A DNA stretch of 9,628 nucleotides, from contig JAADDV010000157.1 in the NCBI GenBank assembly GCA_013153795.1, forward strand, positions 1 to 9,628, given 5' to 3'. Below the pieces are notes generated by a model, which saw nothing but the letters and a program-made list of their open reading frames with translations, had not been told where the DNA came from and searched no databases. Positions 5,328-9,628 of the stretch are shown piece by piece; positions within the stretch are counted from its first letter, which is position 1; every line of letters starts with the position of its first letter. This DNA comes from Aquificota bacterium (GTDB lineage Bacteria > Aquificota > Aquificia > Aquificales > Hydrogenothermaceae). Made by a program: the position numbers and the translations under genes.

Positions 5328-6218
5328 ATGAGAAAAAAGCTTGTTCTTATAGATGGCTCATCTTATCTATATCGTGCTTATTATGCTCTTCCACCATTAA
5401 AAAGTCCTAAAGGAGAGCCTACAGGTGCTATTTATGGTTTTTTAAGAATGATTTCTTCCCTTATGAAAGACCTTTCTCCTGAATATGTTTCTGTTGTTTT
5501 TGACCTTCCGGGAAAAACATTTAGACATGAAAAATATCAAGAATATAAAGCAAACAGAAAGGAAACTCCAGATGATTTAAAAATTCAAATTCCCAAAATA
5601 AAAGAGCTTATAAAACTCTGGGGAATTAAGATATTAGAAATTCCCGGATACGAAGCTGATGACATCATAGCAACCCTTGCAAAAAAAGGGAAAGAAAAAG
5701 GCTTTGAAGTAGTTATCGTTACACCAGATAAAGATATGATGCAGCTTGTAGAGGAAGGCATAAAAATCCTAAACCCTGTAAATGGGGAAATCTTTGACAG
5801 AGAGAAAGTAAAAGAAAAATATGGTATATACCCAGAGCAGTTTGTTGATTATCTAGCTATGATTGGAGACACAGTTGACAACATAATAGGGGTAAAAGGA
5901 GTAGGACCTAAAACAGCTGCAAAACTACTTAATGAATATGGAAATCTAGAGAATATAATAAAAAACATAGACAAGCTAAAACCAAAACTTCAGGAAGCAT
6001 TTAAAGAGCAACTACAGAATTTAGAAAAAAATATTTTTCTTATAAAACTAAAGACAGATATATCTTTGGACATTTTTATTGAAGATTTAAAGAAAGAAAA
6101 AGCTGATTTACAAAAACTTAAAGAAGAATTCGAGCAACTTGGCTTTAAATCTTTGATAAAAGATATATACAAAACAAAAAAAGAAGAGATAACTTTAAAA
6201 CAAAACACTTTATTTTAG
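5328..6218 (+). CDS. Stand-alone 5'-3' exonuclease / flap endonuclease (Pol I N-terminal type)
   Basis: A 296-residue protein equal to the 5'-nuclease domain of DNA polymerase I with no polymerase part; the next gene starts eight bases after its stop. It should remove RNA primers and 5' flaps during Okazaki-fragment processing and repair. Metal-binding acids visible are Asp9, Asp59, Glu109-x-Asp111-Asp112, Asp134 and Asp136, and Asp181 and Asp184. The arch/clamp residues Tyr-Lys-Ala-Asn-Arg (73-77) and the helix-three-turn-helix Gly-Val-Lys-Gly-Val-Gly-Pro-Lys-Thr-Ala (188-197) are also present. The charged C-terminal tail ends Gln292-Asn-Thr-Leu-Phe296, which fits a sliding-clamp-binding peptide. 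Unlike its neighbours it has no clear Shine-Dalgarno sequence. A separate 5'-nuclease fits Aquificota, where Pol I lacks this domain. Confidence 0.93.
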   Translation: MRKKLVLIDGSSYLYRAYYALPPLKSPKGEPTGAIYGFLRMISSLMKDLSPEYVSVVFDLPGKTFRHEKYQEYKANRKETPDDLKIQIPKIKELIKLWGIKILEIPGYEADDIIATLAKKGKEKGFEVVIVTPDKDMMQLVEEGIKILNPVNGEIFDREKVKEKYGIYPEQFVDYLAMIGDTVDNIIGVKGVGPKTAAKLLNEYGNLENIIKNIDKLKPKLQEAFKEQLQNLEKNIFLIKLKTDISLDIFIEDLKKEKADLQKLKEEFEQLGFKSLIKDIYKTKKEEITLKQNTLF

Positions 6219-6226
6219 GGAGAAAG

Positions 6227-6904
6227 ATGGCAAAAAAGGAGAAAAAAAAGAAAAAAGATTGTGAAAATATAAAACCTCCTTTTACAGAAAAAGAGCTTTT
6301 AGAAAGATTAAAAAAGCATTTTCCTGAGCCTCAAACTGAGTTAGAGCATAAAGACCTTTTTCAACTTTTGACATCTGTTGTATTATCAGCTCAAACAACA
6401 GATAAAAAAGTTAATGAAGTTTCTCCTAAACTTTTTGAAAAATACCCAGACCCAAAAAAAATGTCCGAAGCTCCTTTAGAAGATTTATACCAGATACTAA
6501 AACCTATCAATTACTATAGGACAAAAGCAGAGAGATTAAAAAAAATTTCAAAAATACTTCTTGATAAACATGATGGAAAAATCCCAGATACAATAGAAGA
6601 GCTTACTAAATTCCCTGGAATAGGAAGAAAAACAGCCTCTGTTATTCTAGTGAATGGATTTGGAAAACCTGCAATAGTTGTTGATACCCATGTAAAAAGA
6701 GTAAGTAAAAGACTAGGTCTTACTTGCCATGATGACCCAGAAAAAATAGAGCAAGATTTAGCAAGATTCTTTTCAAAAGAAAACTGGGCATATATATCAA
6801 ATGCTTTAGTTTTATTCGGGCGCTATATATGTACCGCAAAAAATCCAAAATGTAAGGAGTGTTACCTTGCAGACATATGCCCGTATGACAAAAAAAATCT
6901 TTAG
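6227..6904 (+). CDS. nth: Endonuclease III, base-excision-repair DNA glycosylase/AP lyase
   Basis: Removes oxidised pyrimidines from DNA and cuts the resulting abasic site. The 225-residue protein has Leu-Ser-Ala-Gln-Thr-Thr-Asp at 53-59, the helix-hairpin-helix Phe-Pro-Gly-Ile-Gly-Arg-Lys-Thr-Ala with the catalytic Lys135, and Asp153 in Val-Val-Asp-Thr-His-Val. The [4Fe-4S] loop has the canonical spacing C-x6-C-x2-C-x5-C (Cys202, 209, 212, 218). Slightly longer than the E. coli enzyme because of a lysine-rich N-terminal extension (residues 3-10) encoded by runs of A. GGGAGA precedes the ATG, eight bases after the exonuclease stop, and its 3' end overlaps the lipoprotein gene, so the genes are very probably co-transcribed. 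Confidence 0.96.
   Translation: MAKKEKKKKKDCENIKPPFTEKELLERLKKHFPEPQTELEHKDLFQLLTSVVLSAQTTDKKVNEVSPKLFEKYPDPKKMSEAPLEDLYQILKPINYYRTKAERLKKISKILLDKHDGKIPDTIEELTKFPGIGRKTASVILVNGFGKPAIVVDTHVKRVSKRLGLTCHDDPEKIEQDLARFFSKENWAYISNALVLFGRYICTAKNPKCKECYLADICPYDKKNL
6854..6859 (+). promoter_or_regulatory. Ribosome-binding site of the lipoprotein gene, inside nth
   Basis: AAGGAG lies seven bases before TTG 6867 and overlaps the Lys-Glu codons between Cys209 and Cys212 of the nth iron-sulfur loop. It favours TTG 6867 over ATG 6885, which lies 25 bases downstream of this site and has no Shine-Dalgarno sequence of its own. Confidence 0.55.
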
Positions 6905-8291
6905 TGTTTTAGCAATCTTTTTGATAGGCTGTGGAAGCTCTTCTGATTCAGGTAGCAATCAAGAAAACAATATTCAAACTCCTAAAATAACAAAAATAAA
7001 AGGGGAGTTTTCTACAGGAAATGTTTTTTCTAACGACAGTCTAGAATGGGCTTCAAACTTTAGGATTGTAGAAATTGGAGATTACTTAGATATTAAGCCA
7101 TCTCATATTCAGTTTTTAAAATCAAAAGGCGTTGAGAAAGTATTTGCTTATGAATGGATGCCAGCAGGATATCACTATATAGACGGAGAAGACAATCCTT
7201 TTATGGCATGGGTTTATCAAAACAGAGAAATAACAACATTAAATCCAAATGGTCCATTTCCTCATTGCCAGGAAATGGGATATAGCTGGTGTGAAGATTA
7301 CTACTATGACCTTGCTAATAATGAGGTTGTGGATAGAAGGATTTCCTTTTTAAAAAACAATACTTTAAACAAAGGAATAGATGGAATATTTTTTGATTGG
7401 GGAAGCGGTATTTACATAGAAGAAGATATTTATAAGCCTATGAAAGATAGATTTTTTCAGCTTCATCCACAAGGAGATTATTTTCAGGCTGTATCTGATT
7501 TTTATAGAAAACTTAAAGAAGAAGGACTTTCAGTTTTTACAAATCAAGGCTTTAGAAAAGCCCAGTATCATCTTCCTGTTGTAGACTATGATATGACAGA
7601 AAGCTATATAACTACAGATTACAGCCTTTCTAAACAAGCATGGATAGAATACAAAGATGATCAAGGGAAAACAGTTTTAGAAAAGATAGATATCCCTATT
7701 ACAGCCTACTATCCTGTTTCTGAGGACATTCTAAATGGCTCTCTAGAAGACACAGCTTACTATATTGATTATTTAAACTCTTTAAAAAAACAGTATGGTG
7801 GAAATAATTTTAAAAAGTTTGTTTATGTAAACTATGTAGCACCAGACTTAGAAAAAATAGGAGAAAAAGAAAATCTACCTGTATATAAAGCAGTTGTCCC
7901 CAAAAACGCCCTGTTTTTCTCTTATGCTATGGGTAAAATTTCAGGAGAAATAGTTTATACAGAAGTTCCTTTAGACCACTCTTTAGAAAGAATAGATGTA
8001 TATTTTTACGATTTAGGAGAGCCTTTAGAAGAAACATATCAAAAGATAGAAAACCAAAAATACATAAGATTTTTCTCAAATGGTTTTGTTCTTGCAGGTT
8101 TATGGGAAAAGCAGGAAACAATTACTATTTCTTCAAAAAACTTAAAAAATGGTTTTGTGTATGACCTATATAATAAAAATTGGCTAAAAATAGATAATAA
8201 TACATTGGAAGTGCAGATGAAACCTTATTTTGACAAGTTGCAAAATAAAATAGTGCCTATAGGAAGAGTGTTTATTTACAGTAGTGATTAA
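6867..8291 (+). CDS. Putative lipoprotein with TIM-barrel glycoside-hydrolase-like domain
   Basis: A 474-residue exported protein (468 if ATG 6885 is used). It has a signal peptide: basic Arg-Met-Thr-Lys-Lys, hydrophobic 11-21, lipobox Leu-Ile-Gly-Cys with Cys22 the lipidation site, then a Ser/Gly/Asn linker. Gly at +2 rather than Asp suggests the outer membrane. Residues 60-330 read like an alpha/beta barrel of the GH114 or hypothetical GHL type: Val-Phe-Ala-Tyr-Glu96-Trp, Gly-Ile-Asp172-Gly-Ile-Phe-Phe-Asp177-Trp, and Asp-Met-Thr-Glu245-Ser are candidate active-site strands. Residues 360-474 look like a beta-sandwich. Substrate is unknown and the family call is from motif resemblance. The gene overlaps nth and precedes nrnA by 11 bases, so it is embedded in a repair operon. 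Confidence 0.65.
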   Translation: MQTYARMTKKIFSVLAIFLIGCGSSSDSGSNQENNIQTPKITKIKGEFSTGNVFSNDSLEWASNFRIVEIGDYLDIKPSHIQFLKSKGVEKVFAYEWMPAGYHYIDGEDNPFMAWVYQNREITTLNPNGPFPHCQEMGYSWCEDYYYDLANNEVVDRRISFLKNNTLNKGIDGIFFDWGSGIYIEEDIYKPMKDRFFQLHPQGDYFQAVSDFYRKLKEEGLSVFTNQGFRKAQYHLPVVDYDMTESYITTDYSLSKQAWIEYKDDQGKTVLEKIDIPITAYYPVSEDILNGSLEDTAYYIDYLNSLKKQYGGNNFKKFVYVNYVAPDLEKIGEKENLPVYKAVVPKNALFFSYAMGKISGEIVYTEVPLDHSLERIDVYFYDLGEPLEETYQKIENQKYIRFFSNGFVLAGLWEKQETITISSKNLKNGFVYDLYNKNWLKIDNNTLEVQMKPYFDKLQNKIVPIGRVFIYSSD

Positions 8292-8296
8292 GGAGG
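8291..8296 (+). promoter_or_regulatory. Ribosome-binding site deciding the nrnA-like start
   Basis: AGGAGG starts on the last base of the lipoprotein stop codon and is six bases before ATG 8303. It touches the in-frame TTG at 8297, which is therefore too close to be the start. Confidence 0.85.
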
Positions 8297-8302
8297 TTGA
8301 AA

Positions 8303-9295
8303 ATGGAGTACGTAGTTCCTGTCATAGAGAGACTTAAAAGAGAAAATGGAAAAATTTTAATTTTTACCCATGAAAACCCAGATGGAGATGGTATAGGAAG
8401 TATGCTTGCTTTATGCTCCTTTTTAAGAAAAAAAGGAAAAAATGTCACCTGTGCTATGAAAGATCCTCTACCTCATATTTACGATTTCCTTCCAAATGCA
8501 CAGGATATTAAAAAACTTCCCCTTGATGAAGAGTTTGACCTTGCTGTTTTGGTGGATGCAGCTGGAGCTTTTAGAGCAGGAGCACCAGTAAAGGCAAAAG
8601 AAATAGTAAGAATAGACCATCATATAGGAGGAAATGTAGAAAGTATTTATGACTATGTAGATCCATATGCCCCATCAACAACTACAATTGTAGGAAGAAT
8701 TTTAAGACAATGGGACGAATCTCTTATAGATAAAGATATTGCTATGTGTCTTTATGCAGGACTTTTAACAGATACAGGCTCATTTAGGTATAACAATGTA
8801 AATAAAGAGACCTTTCATTTTGCAGAATTTCTTGTAGACAAAGGAGTAAATCCAAACTACATGTCAACAATGATATTCGAGAGAAACAGACCAAGCACTA
8901 TTTTTCTTTTAAAAGAGGTTTTATCTACTCTTGAAATGCATGAAAATGGCAAAATAGCTTCCTTAGTAGTAAGAAGAGAATTTTTAGATAAAACAGGAGC
9001 AGAAGAAGAAGAAACAGAAGGATTTGTAAATTTTGCTAGAGGTATTGATGGAGTAGATGTTGCATTTATTATGATTCAAAAGCCTGATATGGATACATGG
9101 AGAGTTTCTTTAAGAGGAAAAGGAAAAGTAAATGTTCAAAATATAGCTAAAAAATTAGGAGGAGGAGGTCATAAAGATGCGGCAGGTTGTAGAATTAAAG
9201 GAAAAGAAAAAGAAGTTAAGGAAAAAATTCTAAGTGCAATAAAAGAAGAAATTTCTAAAGAGAAAAATCAGCTTGTTGAAACAAATGTAAACTAA
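8303..9295 (+). CDS. nrnA: DHH/DHHA1 phosphoesterase, bifunctional oligoribonuclease/pAp phosphatase type
   Basis: A 330-residue cytoplasmic Mn-dependent phosphoesterase of the RecJ-like DHH superfamily. NrnA proteins degrade 2-5-base RNA fragments and dephosphorylate pAp. DHH domain: His-Glu-Asn-Pro-Asp27-Gly-Asp29, Val-Asp85-Ala, Ile-Asp105-His106-His107, and Asp157 in Thr-Asp-Thr-Gly-Ser-Phe-Arg-Tyr. DHHA1 domain: Gly286-Gly-Gly-Gly-His-Lys-Asp-Ala-Ala-Gly near the C-terminus for substrate binding. The length is that of NrnA and too short for RecJ. The start is ATG 8303, set by AGGAGG. It is the last gene of the plus-strand cluster and its TAA overlaps the stop of the convergent radical-SAM gene. 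A cyclic-dinucleotide phosphodiesterase role is possible, but no PAS or GGDEF domain is present. Confidence 0.92.
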   Translation: MEYVVPVIERLKRENGKILIFTHENPDGDGIGSMLALCSFLRKKGKNVTCAMKDPLPHIYDFLPNAQDIKKLPLDEEFDLAVLVDAAGAFRAGAPVKAKEIVRIDHHIGGNVESIYDYVDPYAPSTTTIVGRILRQWDESLIDKDIAMCLYAGLLTDTGSFRYNNVNKETFHFAEFLVDKGVNPNYMSTMIFERNRPSTIFLLKEVLSTLEMHENGKIASLVVRREFLDKTGAEEEETEGFVNFARGIDGVDVAFIMIQKPDMDTWRVSLRGKGKVNVQNIAKKLGGGGHKDAAGCRIKGKEKEVKEKILSAIKEEISKEKNQLVETNVN

Positions 9296-9628
9296 TCTTT
9301 TATTACATTTAGACCAAGTTTTTCAGCATAATCTAAAGCTTCAAAATACTCCCTTGGGGTTATTCTTCTACTTAACTCAGGATATTCAAAAGCTTTATAG
9401 TATGGATAATATTGAGGCATAATATTTACATACATGTTAGGAGACACAGATTTTAAAAAGTTTAAAACTTCTTTTGTAGTGGAAATATCATTAGGTAAGA
9501 CTAAATGTCTTACTAAAAGACCTTTATAAGCTACACCATTTTTATCTGTTTTTAAATTACCAACCTGTCTATACATTTCTTTTACAGCTTTTTTTGCGAT
9601 TTCTGGATAATTTCTCACTTTTGAATAT
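9292..9628 (-). CDS. Radical-SAM protein of the PflX type (PflA-related), 3' part only
   Basis: The frame is open from the window edge to TAG at 9294-9292, giving 111 C-terminal residues beginning Tyr-Ser-Lys-Val-Arg-Asn-Tyr-Pro-Glu. A GTG at 9618 is an internal valine, not a start. The segment matches the C-terminal part of uncharacterised pyruvate-formate-lyase-activase homologues (COG1313): Tyr-Arg-Gln-Val-Gly, then Gly-Leu-Leu-Val-Arg-His-Leu-Val-Leu-Pro, the strand Tyr-Val-Asn-Ile-Met-Pro-Gln-Tyr, and Ser-Arg-Arg-Ile-Thr-Pro-Arg-Glu-Tyr. The cysteine motif for the radical-SAM [4Fe-4S] cluster would lie outside the window, so enzyme activity cannot be judged. Substrate is unknown. It is convergent with the nrnA-like gene with a four-base overlap of stop codons. 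Confidence 0.75.
   Translation of the reverse strand, partial: YSKVRNYPEIAKKAVKEMYRQVGNLKTDKNGVAYKGLLVRHLVLPNDISTTKEVLNFLKSVSPNMYVNIMPQYYPYYKAFEYPELSRRITPREYFEALDYAEKLGLNVIKD

Noticed and set aside
5990..6208. Minus-strand frame opposite the exonuclease 3' end
   Set aside because: A Phe/Ser/Lys-rich shadow of the Lys/Glu-rich exonuclease tail, with no start signals.
7927..8121. Minus-strand frame inside the lipoprotein gene
   Set aside because: Antisense to a long continuous gene and without start signals or recognisable motifs.
9292..9618. A complete 108-residue protein starting at GTG 9618
   Set aside because: The frame stays open to the window edge with family-like residues (Tyr-Ser-Lys before the Val), so the GTG is an internal codon of a truncated radical-SAM gene.

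Overview
The window looks like chromosomal DNA of a low-GC, thermophilic, hydrogen-using bacterium of the Aquificota, most like Hydrogenothermaceae such as Sulfurihydrogenibium. The reasons are the AT-rich DNA with A/T-ending codons and AGA arginine, the Lys/Glu-rich and Ile-rich proteins, the tight gene packing, the [NiFe]-hydrogenase maturation genes hypA and hypF, and a 5'-nuclease encoded apart from DNA polymerase I. The lineage is inferred from gene content; no rRNA or other marker is present.

Left part (1-3806). A PIN-domain toxin-antitoxin pair (78-663, + strand) runs tail-to-tail into hypF (660-2906, - strand), sharing stop-codon bases. On the minus strand the order of transcription is hypA (3806-3462), a ribbon-helix-helix antitoxin, a RelE-type toxin, then hypF. 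The RelBE-like pair sits between the two hyp genes with its own candidate promoter and operator. It overlaps hypF by one base, so hypF has a toxin-antitoxin module hard against each end and no non-coding DNA on either side. HypA and HypF act in nickel insertion and in making the CN/CO ligands of [NiFe]-hydrogenases.

Middle (3807-4952). A 98-base divergent intergenic region carries a palindromic -10 element that could serve both hypA and the glyceraldehyde-3-phosphate dehydrogenase gene. That gene ends in a strong intrinsic terminator, which abuts the ribosome-binding site of the next gene.

Right part (4953-9628). A probable operon encodes a small cupin protein, a stand-alone 5'-3' exonuclease, endonuclease III (nth), a lipoprotein resembling a TIM-barrel glycoside hydrolase, and a DHH/DHHA1 phosphoesterase of the NrnA type. 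Three of the five are nucleic-acid repair or turnover enzymes. The window ends in the 3' part of a convergent radical-SAM gene (PflX-like), again overlapping its neighbour's stop codon by four bases.

Most notable observations: the stand-alone 5'-nuclease ends in Gln-Asn-Thr-Leu-Phe, which fits the bacterial sliding-clamp-binding consensus; hypF is bracketed by two toxin-antitoxin modules; hypA very probably starts at TTG, giving the Met-His-Glu N-terminus needed for nickel binding; and the lipoprotein gene's ribosome-binding site lies inside the iron-sulfur-cluster codons of nth. No tRNA, rRNA, CRISPR array, insertion sequence or clearly new multi-gene system was seen.
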